A stretch of DNA of 64,000 nt, taken from positions 5,828,001 through 5,892,000 of the forward strand of contig OU452211.1 in the NCBI GenBank assembly GCA_911728435.2. The letters are read 5' to 3'. This document shows, piece after piece, positions 47,101 to 57,600 of this stretch. Both the position numbers and the translations under genes were made by a program. The number at the start of each line of letters is the position of its first letter. Within the stretch, counting starts at the first letter, position 1. The stretch comes from Apoderus coryli (taxonomy: Eukaryota; Arthropoda; Insecta; Coleoptera; Attelabidae). The notes under the pieces were generated by a model. That model made no database searches. It was not told where the DNA came from and saw only the letters and a list, made by a program, of their open reading frames with translations.

Positions 47101-49273
47101 TGGTACTAATGATGTATAAATCCATCTTATGATCTTGGTATTATAATTTGCACATAAACACGAGTCACACGGTCCATCTGCAGGAACATTCAAAACTATA
47201 GATACACGTACTTCAATGTAGTGTCAAATTTATTTCCACCTAAAATGTATTCAGTTTTTCGAAGAGCCACGTCGGAGCAGTAAGGAGAATGTCAAAAATT
47301 TTCTTATTTCAGGTGTTGAAGGTTCTGCTGTGTTTATCTCAAAGCATCAATCCGCGCTTTGTCAGGAATACAAAACACTTTCCTCAACAATATGCCAGGT
47401 CATTTGTTTTATGTGAGATGTTTTAGTCTTTGCAGTCAGTCAGTGTGAAGGTGATTGAAGTACCCGTTTCTCCTCTTTGTATATATTCTCTGTGCCTTAT
47501 GATATTACGGTCACAAAAAACTGAGGCTTCGATTCAGTTATTTGCTAAGAAACCCTGACATTATGCGGTAGAGTAATTTGCCTAATATTTGTTCTCATTC
47601 GTTGCGTCTTATAAGTTTCAGTCAAACACATTCTATACAATAACTTACAATAATAATAAGAGGTCCAAGTTGGAACCCTGCGGCAACCCTGAAGTTCCAC
47701 CGTATGAAACAAACTGAGGTCTGCCGTAGATATAAAATTTAATCACGTTTATAATTGGTTCATTCAAGTCGAAAGTGTGAGGCTTTGATATTAAAATTGA
47801 ATATGCTATCGAATGCCTAGGCGAAGTCAGTATAAATTGTATCCACCTGGATGTAAGTTAGTCGTGATATGTTCCATGATTCATCATTGGAGAGAGAGGC
47901 CGAAGATGACTTCTGGCTGCGACGGGATTCCCGCATTTATTGTGCGACATTGTGCTTATTGTCTGGCCAAACCACTACAGATTATTTTCAATAAATCAAT
48001 TCAGTCGAAAACTTTTCCTGAGGGTTGGAAATTAGCCAAAATTTGTCCTATTCACAAATGGTGAGACTGACTGAAGTATTTAAAACTATATTACATGATA
48101 AAATATTTGGTCAGGCATCACATTGTTACTAATCAACATGGTTTTTATCGCGGCCGCTCCACTGTCACCAATCTGGGGCAATTTTGCAGCATGTTTATAC
48201 GGCTGTCGGTGAGGGTCTTCAAGTCGATGTTGTTTTTACAGATTTTTCTAAGGCATTCGATAAGCTTGATCACGGCATTTTAAAACGGAAACTAAATGAT
48301 TTGGATTCGAAAAAGACTTAATTTTGTTTTTTGCGTCTTATCTTTCTGGTCGTAAACAATTTGTCGAATACGATTCAGGTCCATCGAGATTGCTGTTACC
48401 AGTGGTGCTCCACAAGGCAGCAATCCTGCGCCGTTGATATTTGCCATATATATTAACGATATAATCAATGATATATCGAGTTCCTGTTTGCTCTTTGCGG
48501 ACGACCTGAATATCTTCTCCATAGTTAGCTCCTACAATGATTGTGTGCAGTTACAGTCAGATTTATTGATATTGGAGAACTGGTGCTTGCACAATAAATT
48601 GCCTCTGAATTCCAGTAAATGTAAGCGTATGATAATAACTAGGAGACGAGAACCGATAGTATATGAATATGCTATAAATAGCATAATTTTTGACAGGTGC
48701 ACTGTTTCTAGGGACCTTGGTGTGACTATTGACTGTGAGTTGTCGTTTAATCAGCATATTCACAATATAACTCAAAAGCTCTCTTCGTACACTTGGCTTT
48801 ATCTTTAGATCCACTAGCGGTTTTGAAAATTCAGATTGTCTCATTGCATTATACCATGCAACTATCGTCGATTAAGCAAATCAATTGGGAAGAAATGTAA
48901 TAACATGGAGAAAATCCAACACTGGAGTCGTTATAAAATTCCTTACAAACCAAGCAAAGTTTGTTCAATCCATTATGGAAGCGATTTAATCGTTTTACGG
49001 GGAAAACAATGGTTGTGCTTTTCGAAGAAAAGGCATCCTCGTAAGATTCTTGTAACCATCCACCTCGACCACATCCCATACTTTTTAAGGTCTAGTGGCA
49101 GAGAATCAATTTCACGTAGAAAAATTCGCCATGTGTTTATCCTATTGAATTAATATTTGTTGTTGTTCTAGGGACTTGAGCAAATGGCCAAAGACAATAA
49201 TGGTCGAGTAATATGTCCTAAAACAAAGGAGATATTCCAGTTCAAAAAAGCGGAAAAAGTGTTTGTCATGTAA
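38102..49273 (+). CDS. MAEA: MAEA, GID/CTLH E3 ubiquitin ligase subunit, 397 aa, 7 exons
   Basis: Exons: 38102-38140, 40982-41135, 42585-42860, 43135-43410, 43494-43644, 46836-47031 and 49172-49273; phases agree throughout. The protein starts [20 protein letters not shown]. It has a coiled N-terminus, a LisH motif (about 122-154, [20 protein letters not shown]), CTLH (about 158-217, [20 protein letters not shown]) with CRA, and an atypical RING (about 312-380) with CPVC (313-316), [19 protein letters not shown] and CPKTKEIF, ending KAEKVFVM. Length equals the vertebrate protein. With RMND5 it forms the catalytic pair of the CTLH E3 complex. Intron 5 is U12-type (see separate entry). Introns 1, 2, 5 and 6 are loaded with LINE relics, but every exon is clean. 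Confidence 0.95.
38725..40018 (-). mobile_element. Jockey-type LINE with inverted 5' half, MAEA intron 1
   Basis: Plus strand 39063-40012 carries the endonuclease end and linker: [47 protein letters not shown], then [28 protein letters not shown]. The RT that should follow is on the minus strand from 39060 down to 38725: [40 protein letters not shown] and [15 protein letters not shown]. The halves meet head to head at about 39058, the product expected from twin priming. Frameshifts in both halves; no 3' end present. Confidence 0.8.
41370..41555 (+). mobile_element. RTE-like LINE 3' scrap, MAEA intron 2
   Basis: AACTGGGAGCAGATCTCGAA and the following GGCGTACCATTTACGAGGGC match the 3' coding end of the copy at 43810-44790 (44708-44770), encoding [20 protein letters not shown]. 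The remainder is simple purine-rich sequence. Confidence 0.65.
41955..42012 (-). ncRNA. hammerhead ribozyme motif (type I layout), MAEA intron 2
   Basis: On the minus strand all core elements are present without insertion: CTGACGA (42000-41994), stem II GCTC/GAGC (41993-41990 and 41982-41979) with loop ATAATAA, GAAA (41978-41975), stem III ACGA-TT-TCGT and cleavage triplet GTC ending at 41965. The bases flanking the core (…ACT before, AGT after) pair to close stem I. Antisense to MAEA. Known eukaryotic examples of this small stem III type belong to retrozymes and Penelope-like elements; no such element is recognisable round it. Confidence 0.6.
42150..42295. repeat. 146 bp near-perfect hairpin, MAEA intron 2
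   Basis: GATCGGCAGGCAGTGTGACC at 42150 is mirrored by GGTCACACTGCCTGCCGATC ending at 42295. The arms are about 64 bp with one or two mismatches and a loop of about 18 bases (42214-42231). It abuts the plus-strand hammerhead core and shares the CAAATTTCCAACAT block with 42356-42369. A MITE or a recently formed inverted duplication fits. Confidence 0.92.
42291..42340 (+). ncRNA. hammerhead ribozyme motif, plus strand, MAEA intron 2
   Basis: CTGACGA (42300-42306), stem II GTCG/CGAC (42307-42310 and 42316-42319) with loop TGGAT, GAAA (42320-42323), palindromic stem III ACGGCCGT with no loop, and cleavage triplet GTC (42329-42331). The flanks GATCAGCA and TGGTGAAA pair five of seven positions for stem I. 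The loopless stem III suggests that only a dimer would be active, as described for retrotransposon hammerheads. Sense strand of MAEA, so it would be in the pre-mRNA. Confidence 0.6.
42384..42415 (-). repeat. dispersed small hairpin
   Basis: GAATTGCTTGTTACATAAAG on the minus strand, with arms CTTGTTAC/GcAACAAG round ATAAA. Further copies lie at 23291-23320 and 58331-58366. Function unknown. Confidence 0.7.
43810..44790 (+). mobile_element. RTE-like LINE fragment, MAEA intron 5
   Basis: Frames read [20 protein letters not shown] and [20 protein letters not shown] (43880-44005), then [100 protein letters not shown] and CLRRIL (44175-44550). Further 3' coding ([20 protein letters not shown]) runs to about 44775. 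The 5' part and several codons are missing. Confidence 0.88.
45410..46445 (+). mobile_element. CR1-type LINE fragment, MAEA intron 5
   Basis: Pieces in shifting frames: [20 protein letters not shown] (45485-45545), [15 protein letters not shown] (about 45652-45697), [27 protein letters not shown] (45905-45985) and a degenerate thumb to about 46370. The catalytic ADD block is degenerate. The end is an AAT microsatellite (46434-46447). Related to the copies at 3440 and 54725. Confidence 0.8.
47640..48840 (+). mobile_element. LINE reverse transcriptase fragment, MAEA intron 6
   Basis: Frames read [35 protein letters not shown] (47915-48060), [15 protein letters not shown] (48130), [14 protein letters not shown] (about 48238-48280), [20 protein letters not shown] (about 48408-48465), the catalytic [11 protein letters not shown] (48490-48520), [18 protein letters not shown] and [18 protein letters not shown]. 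Close in layout to 56955-58292. Several frameshifts. Confidence 0.88.
48842..49080 (+). pseudogene. possible THAP-type zinc finger scrap
   Basis: The frame contains [42 protein letters not shown], a spacing suggestive of the C2CH THAP domain (…W…Y KPS..CSxHF..D). It is short and lacks a clear first half. It could be a P-element/THAP transposon remnant or chance. Confidence 0.3.
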
Positions 49274-49499
49274 ATAAGATAGCATTAAAACGAATGTGAT
49301 ATTACTTTCTAATACCTCGTTAGAAATATTAAGCAAGCCATTTTTGAGTTTGTAAGTAAATTAAGATAAAAGCATTAGTTTTTATTTCGAAATAAGTATA
49401 TTGTGTTGATTGATAGAAATAATTATAATTATTTAAGGCTTATATCATCTAATAATTCTATGTTAATTACTTTTATTGAAATTATTTTGAATATATTGC

Positions 49500-49890
49500 A
49501 TATTGTAGTACAGTTTTGTTAATTTATTCTTAAAATATGCCTCAATTGCTTGGTCTCCTTATATACCAGAACCATATTTTAAAACTCTGTTTTAAAATTG
49601 ATTGCCATTTTCCAATGCGTGGCATTGACCATAGGCAGCTTCTCGACAGATTTAATCTAATCTTCAGCTGTCAAGTTGTTCCTATTGAAGCTGATTTACT
49701 GACTCTTGACTTCACAACTACTCAACTAAACTTTAACGCTCCTCAATACCATTCTCGTAACCCCTACCTGTTTGACTCATCCCGGATTTACCACAATTAT
49801 GAACGGAAAACACCACAAATAAGGTCTTCCATGTTTTGTCTTGTAATTAGGATCAAGCCTATTAATAATTAAGATTATTATTATTAACCA
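49500..49890 (+). mobile_element. LINE C-terminal tail downstream of MAEA
   Basis: The 111-residue frame 49537-49872 (LKLCFKIDCHFPMRGIDHRQ, LLDRFNLI … QYHSRNPYLFDSSRIYHNYE) resembles the RT tail of the 56955 family (FLKYLCFKSDGSYPERGVPY, LTGRFGV). It is followed by an ATT microsatellite (49872-49884). Confidence 0.55.
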
Positions 49891-51590
49891 AAAAGAACGA
49901 CATGGTTTTTAGGTTTGGAGGGTAGTGGAGATAACGACTCATAGTCGTAATAGTGGCTTATTATTCCTTTTAGTAAATTAGGGAGAACCGCCTTTGAATA
50001 ACCATTGACCAAGCAACTCAATTGGGAATTAATAGTGAACTATGGAGAGAGTACCGGGCCGTCACCAGGTGTTCAAACCATATTGGGAAAGATAACATTT
50101 TTAAGGATTATGTCCTTGGTTGGAAAACTCATGACAACTGTTTTCGGTTACATGAGGGATTGCACAGAAATACAGAGTTCGGAAACTGGCCCTGTTTTCA
50201 ATACGGTCTCGTAAACAGTAACACGATTCACCGGTATTTCGATCTTAGAAACATGCTTTCTATGGCACAATATTAAGTTTTGGCTCTTAGATTTACAAAT
50301 ATCAGGTTATATGCTATGCATATGCTGAGTAAGCATATTTACAGCATTGGCATACACACTTTGTTCAAAAGACTAATCCTACGCTGCCCAACTACCATAT
50401 TAATGAATTATCTGGGTTCTATGTACTAATAATAATAGCATTTAGTCCCAACAGTTTATACAAACCCTTTACAGGATAAATATCTTCAATTACTAACCAA
50501 TCTAACATACAAATTATAACAACTTAATATAGAATACCAGAAATGACAACACACCTTACATTAACAAATTTAACCAACAAAATGTTCATTGGCACACACC
50601 AGAAGCTCATTAAGGCCAGAAACAGGCAACGCACCATGACTTGCACCCTTTAAGAAATGCCTCGATCCATCCTAAAAGACAACTTATACCGTACTATGTA
50701 CCTAACATGTTTTGAACCCTCACGACTTCATCATCAGGCTTCGAAACATGTTTGGTTTTGTTAGTAACGCATAGAGCGATTATTAAAACTTATTTCGCGG
50801 ATATTTGATTTTTTGACCCCACTTCAGTATCGACTAGTTCTTTAAATTATACCGTACTGCTCCGACATTCCAGAAGATTTGTTATCACTGAGGATTTCGG
50901 CAGAAACTATGATGCATGACATACTCAAGCAGAAAAGATATCATTCCTTTAGTGAACAGAGTGTTTCATTAACATTGGGACAATCGTTAACTGGAGATAC
51001 TACGACTCAAACAATGATGATTGACCCAAACTTGCCTTATTCCAATGTTGATGGTTTAGAAAATATAAAGTTATTAGTTTATTTGGTTTTTACCAGTATG
51101 ATCGTGCTTCTTGGGCTATCGACTTCAAAATAGGCAGCTGTATGTTTTTTGGTATGAGAAAAATGTATATGTTAATTTTTTTTACGTTGCTCATAGGGGG
51201 CGATACTTCCAAGCTATTGCTATAATAAATTATGTCATAACTTTTCACCCTGTATATGCTGGAATGCTAAATAGATTTTAAAATCTGAAACAGCAGCCTT
51301 TTTTCGTGAAAAGTTAAATAAATGAATAATACTTAAATTTTTTATCCTGAGGGCTTTAGAGCAAACCATGTTCTTCATTTGTCAGGAAAATTATACCTTT
51401 GAAATTTCCAGCACGCCATTGTTTTGCCCAAGTCATTCCTAAGTTATTTGCAATTTAAAAAATTACCACCATGTAATAATCGTTTAATTACACTGATGAT
51501 ATTTTACGTCCTTTCTGCACGTCCGTCCTAGAGATAGCCCGACAAACAGTTCGGCCATTGGTATGATCGAAGGATGATTTTGCGCTAAAT
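49891..51590. other. convergent intergenic region, MAEA to SF3A1
   Basis: No gene. Contains a decayed hammerhead-like inverted segment at 50703-50755 and a terminus-like CACCCTGTATATGCTGG at 51247. Open frames at 50005-50276 and 50879-51133 show no domain. Confidence 0.5.
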
Positions 51591-51596
51591 TTTATT
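51591..51596 (-). terminator. poly(A) signal of SF3A1
   Basis: AATAAA on the minus strand, about 100 bases after the SF3A1 stop codon (51699-51697). First hexamer downstream of the stop; not verified by transcript data. Confidence 0.5.
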
Positions 51597-51696
51597 AAGA
51601 CATTAAATCGGTTTAATGTACATGTCCTACAATGCATATGAAACTTTTTTAAACCTTAGTTACGATTACACAATTTTCATAAAAATTTATATAAAA

Positions 51697-54600
51697 TTAT
51701 TTCTTCCTTCCACCACGTTCTTTAACTTGCAACTGTACCACTGCTCCTTGAGTAATATTATAATACGCCAAGGTATTGTTATCTTTGAAAAACATTCCCT
51801 GAAAACAACAAATAAAGTTAAACAGATATTTAATCTGAAGAAGCAGTCTCAGCTCTCAGTGGAGAGATCGTCACCTCCACTTTTTTTTTTTAATTTACAG
51901 TGAATTATAATTAAACGAATACATGTTTCGAGGATCTATATCCCCATCATCAGTTCTCTACAATCTAAAATTTTTATAAACAAAGGGATATTATAAAGTG
52001 GTAAGCTCAGTATTAATTTAAAAACTGCTTACCCAGTGTGAATATTTGAAGATTTGAAAATGAATACAATTAAAAAGTGTCAAGACATTTAAAAATAAAG
52101 TAAAAACATTTATGTATTGAGAATAGAAAGAACAAACGAATTAATTTTATCAAACATATTTTTATTGCTTTTCAAAATATTCTCTTTTAAGATCTATACA
52201 CTTTTGCATGCGATGAAACGACTCTTCAAAGCACTTTGCCCAGTCAGATGACGATAGCTCTAAAACATGGTTTTTGAAGGCTTCAACCACTTCTTCGGGC
52301 AATGAAAATCATTGTCCACGCACTTTATTGTTAATTAGTGGCGATAAGAAGAAATAATTGGGTGCCAAGTCGGGGCTGTAAGGTGGATCAACCATCAATT
52401 CGATCTTTTACGTGTCCAAATACTCGTTTGTTGCAAATGATGTGTGTGAGCTCGCATTGTCGTGATGCAACACGAATCGTCGTTTTGGATTGATTTCTCT
52501 CAATTTACCGAAACCTTCGGGTTGTATACCACGCTGAGTTAATGGTCTTTTGATTTCCTAGAGCCTCATTTGCGACATGACCGGTTTTCGTGAAGAAACA
52601 CGCCACCATTTGCTTTTTAACGCCTCGGGAATTCGGGAGTGAACAACTTTTGCTGGCTTTTCTGCACATTGAAACATCCAAACTGCATTTTGTCCTGTTT
52701 GTTCTTTTTGGCTCATAGGCATACAGCTTTGGATGTACCACCGTTGTATTTGTTAGGCATTTCATGACACCAATCAACTCGAGTCTTTTTTAAGCGCCTG
52801 TCAACAAATGTGGAATCCAACGCGAACATCTAAATGTTCGTACAAAATCTTATATATACGGGTCACACTAATGCTTAAACTTGCCTCGATCTTACGATAT
52901 GTCACATGACGAACTTCTTTAGTTTTCACACAGCATCAATGGTTTCCGGCACAACTACCGATTTAGAACGAACATCTTTAACTTCGGCTGTGAGGGAACT
53001 ACGGCCACATTTGAATTTATGTATTTATTTGCGGACAAAGTCCATTATTACAGCATACATAAAACATATAATAAACTATAATGTAAACGTATACTTGAAT
53101 TAATTTAATTCAATGAAACAGTTCACGCATATAAGGACCGGAAAGGTACTCGGACGACAATAAAACAGCCATCGGCCAATCACGGCAAAACCGCCATCGC
53201 GACCACACTTCAGGCGTCGAGTAAACTCACCGATAGGCCCAAAGAAATCGAGATTTAAGTAAGAGTCCATAATTCGTACGGTGAAACTCTTCATGGAAAA
53301 GCCGAGAGGCTCTACTATTCCTGGACAATACGCGTAAATTTATATTGGACAACAAATAGGAAGACGATACAAAATTGTTAGGTCTCTGACGACCCTGCCA
53401 TCGCTCAACGTTGTGAGCCCCAACTCATTCATCAAAATACCGTAATCAATCACAAAATCAGTAGGTCGCGGACGACCAATCTTGAAGTGAGCGTACCTTA
53501 GGAATCGGCGCTGAACCTTCTCGACCTGGGCAATACAGCAATCGTATGACGGGGCCCAAACCGCCGAAGCATACTCCAAATGCGGCCTGAGGATCTGTAT
53601 TTCAGGGGCGATTGATCAATAAAATATTCATACAAAAGTGGTCCTCTAGTTCGGTTGAAATTAACGCAGAAGCATTTAGAAATATTTAAGGACATACCAT
53701 GCATCTCACACCAATGCACAAATCTCACAACATCATCCTGCAGAAGATAACAATCTGTGAAACCGCCAATACGCCTGTAACATATCAGGTCGTCCGCGAA
53801 TAGCGTCAATTCACTGTAAATGAAACAATGCCTGATATCATTTATAAACAAGTTAAACAATAACAGCCCCAAATATTGCATTAAGTTGATTGATGCACTG
53901 GTCTTGCGTTAGACCATGTCGAAAATCATAATAAATCATATCTCAAACATTTTCGCGACTTCATTTTTTGGTCGAGAAGAACTTTTCAACTTACTGTAAA
54001 TGAGACAAATATTGCTAGCACGTCAAAACGTTCTCAGTGCGTATGCTGTCAAATACGTCAAACTTCAAGATGGCGCTGACAGGTTTCACCTAGCAATACC
54101 AGTGTTGCCAGTTCTCAATACATAAATAGCAACCCTCGTCTCACATCTATTAAAACGAACTTATAATGTATATAATGGCTTTGTTCATTCTATTCTTTAT
54201 ATTTCAAATTAAATAAATGTATAGGTTGAAAATTGAAAAATAGGCACATTTACAATATTTAAATGTCTCGACACCTTTTAATTGTATACATTTTTAAATC
54301 TTGCAATATTCACAATGGGTAAGCAGTTTTTAAATTAATACTGAGCTTACCATTTTATAACGTCCCTTTGTAAAAATTTTAGATTGTAGAGAACTGATGA
54401 TGGGGATATAGATACCCGAAACATGTATTTGTTTAAGTAAATAAACAAAAATTGTGGAGCTGACGAACTTTGTTTGCTTTGTAACAAAAATTTTTTATAA
54501 CTTACATCGAAAAATAACTTTTGTTTGGCTGGTGGCATACTAGTTTCGTCTTGGATCTTCGCCTTCAAATTGCTCACACTCTCAGCTAGCGGCAGGGTGA

Positions 54601-57600
54601 GGTTCAACAATTGTCCATTTAGTTTCCATTCAGCTTTCTCTGGCATCATCGGTATTGCCACTTTAACCATAACAGTACTCTGGAACACAGGACAATAATT
54701 GATATTTAAAAACAATGCGTAATTTTAACGCCTGACGATAACAATCAACCAATCGATATCGTTTACTTGGATTTCGAAAAGACATTTGACACGCTACCAT
54801 TTCATATGCTTTTCCACAAGTTGAGTTGGTATGGCTTCAGGGTTAGAAGAAGACCTAAGGGATCTGCGCTGAGACCACTTCAGTTCACATTGTACCTAAC
54901 TTATACGGACCAAATTATTACATAGATTGTGGATGCAGCAAAGGATTTTCAAGCACTTGAGGAATGGATACGTGGCTGACTGATGTCTGTGAATGTGTGT
55001 TTATGTACCTCGAAAAAAATTATCTGCGTGTGCCATAAATAATGTTGCCTCTTCTACTCTAAACCGACTTCGCTATTTCAAATAGAACACCCTGTATATT
55101 TTTGAAGTTTCGAATTCTTTATGTAATTACGAACAACTTTTCTAGGGTATTAAGAAATGGACATGGACTTGCTGATGGAAATTCACTAGAGGCTCGGCGG
55201 TTGTACATTAAACCATTTCCTGGTCGTAATGCTCCTGACTGAAAATCTTTGAAAACTGAATCGAAATGGAGTATCAGGAGTATAAGGACAAAAGAACAGT
55301 AGAGCTAGAAGAGAATGTATTGAAGAAGAGTCAGGATTCTAGTCGGTATTCCTACCTGGAAGGCTGATCGGAGAGTTGTATCATGACTTTTTGCACAAAC
55401 GCTTGCTGAGTTTCTAGCAAAAGTACCAACGGCAATACGATATGCAATATGGTTTATGCACGATGGTGCACCAGCGTATTTTAGTAGGGCTGCTTTAAAT
55501 TTTTAACAGACGCACACGGAGATCGCTGGATTGGCCGTGGTGGACCTTAGGTATGGCCGGCACGATCGTCGGACCTAAACCCTCTGGATTGTTCCCTCAA
55601 GTCCTTGGTGTACGCTATTCCAGTTGAAAATGAGTAGGATTTATGAAATCGCATAATCACTGGGTGTAATACAATAAGAAACGACCCTGGCATTTTTTAA
55701 AGAGTTCGGTAGTCAATGAAAAGAAGACTTGATTCTTGCATCAGGCCTGGAGGCGGTCACCTTGAAAAGTTTTTATAATTTTTAAAGGAAATTTGTTGCA
55801 AAGGTGCCCCCCGAACGCCACTGCGGCGAAACAGTTTCAATACAAACTACTACTACAGTGCTGCCAAAGTTAACACACAACTTCCAAAAGGTATTCCAAA
55901 TATTATATTGGAAACAATGCATTTTCGGAGCCATGTTTATGGAAACTTTTTTTCTTATAATGACAGCAAGAATCACCACCTAAAATAATACGGCGTCTTC
56001 TTTAAACAGCCTGTATATTCCCTCAATATCAACCGCTAAGTTTCTATGCTAATTAAGGTTTGTGTGTTGTGCTGGAAAAAAAATATACTCACTGCATTTC
56101 GCGACAAAAACACTTCTTCAGGCACCAGAGAGTCTTCATTATTTCGCATCTTCTTATTCATGGGTTCGTCGTCCACTATCGGTGCACTGTTTGGATGTTT
56201 TACGGGGGGAAGCACAGGTGGTGGACCACCGCCACCCATTTGAGGTGGAGGAGGCATTGGAGTGACGAATCCTGCCATTTGTGGAGGTGCAGGCACTGAA
56301 ATAAATTACATAACGGAAAACATCAGTAGTACCACGTTCTTCCATAGCATATTGTAGGAAACTTACTCATCATTGGCGGAGGACGCATAGGCGGCATCGG
56401 CGGTGCTGACATCATCATGATTGGAGGTTGCTGCGCTAAAATTGGAGGCTGCGGTGGTACAGTCAGGGTAATTGACGCCGAAGGCTGTAGGGGTATAAAA
56501 AATTACTTAGATGGCTAAAGAACATTATCTTTAACGTGATATTTGACAGGTATAAGTAACATGTTGTATCTGAATATAGAGAGTGTCTTAAAAATATTCG
56601 ACAACCATATAAAAATGGTAGATGATATGAAAAAATCGTAAATTTAAAGTTTACACTATCGATAATCCCGTCAAATTGACGTGGTAACCTTACCGGATTT
56701 GTCGTCATTGGTTTACTGGTGATAATGTGGTGCTGTTGGATGTTGATTTTACCACCCTTGCCGGCAGAATTAGAAACTCCGCCCACGTTTTTCGGTCCAA
56801 TTTTCTCTTTTTCCTCATCAGGTAACAATCCTTTGACCTATAAAACATATATAATAATAATAACAAGAAGTTTTTGGCGACATCTAGTGTGAGCAGGCAA
56901 TATGCCCGGTGAAACACAGTTCACAAACGATGGCTAGCACTAGATTTTATACAGGTGTTGGAGCACAGATGGTCCCTTGCCAGCACGGATTCGTAACCGG
57001 AAGATCGACCGTTACAAACCTTGCCGTTTTCACGCAGTGGAGACATACGGCGTGAAAACGGCCAGGTGTGTAACGGTTGTAGCGTTGGACTCTCGAGGTC
57101 AGGTTGACGTCATATATACCGACCTCAGTAAGGATAGGATCGATCATTCGGTTTTGGTTAGGAAGCTTCCTTGCATTCGGATTAAGCTACTGTGCTATTC
57201 TATTGATAAAATCTTACATTAGCGGCAGAGATCAGTTTGTTTCTTATAACGGTTATAAATCAAGAAGCTACCATGCAACATCAGGAGTACCTCAAGGTTC
57301 GAATCTGGGACCACTACTGTTCAATCTTTTTATTAACGACCTGGGAAAGAATTTAAAATCTGAACGATTGATTTTTGCTGATGATCTGAAGATCTACTCC
57401 ACTGTGGACTCTGTTGACGACTGTCATGTTTTCAAAACAGTCTGAACTTGGTCGGGGATTGGTGTGATGCTAATAATCTTATGCTGAACTCGGTAAAGTG
57501 TAAAGTTGTGTCATATACTAGGAGAACGTTCCCTATTGATTTTGAATACGCAATCCATGACGCTGCATTGTCACCTGTGGAAACTACCAGGGATCTTGGT

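Larger units (their letters stand above)
51905..54450. mobile_element. inverted arms flanking SF3A1 intron 13 insertions
   Basis: Left arm 51912-52095 (ACATGTTTCGAGGATCTATA … AAAGTGTCAAGACATTT) is mirrored by right arm 54262-54440 (AAATGTCTCGACACCTTTTA … TAGATACCCGAAACATGTAT). Each arm tip carries a hammerhead-like core (CTGATGATGGGGATATAG then CGAAACATGTA). A mariner relic and a LINE relic lie between the arms. Confidence 0.75.

Noticed and set aside
56046..56299. Plus-strand frames over SF3A1 exon 12
   Set aside because: Shadow frames of the conserved minus-strand proline-rich exon.
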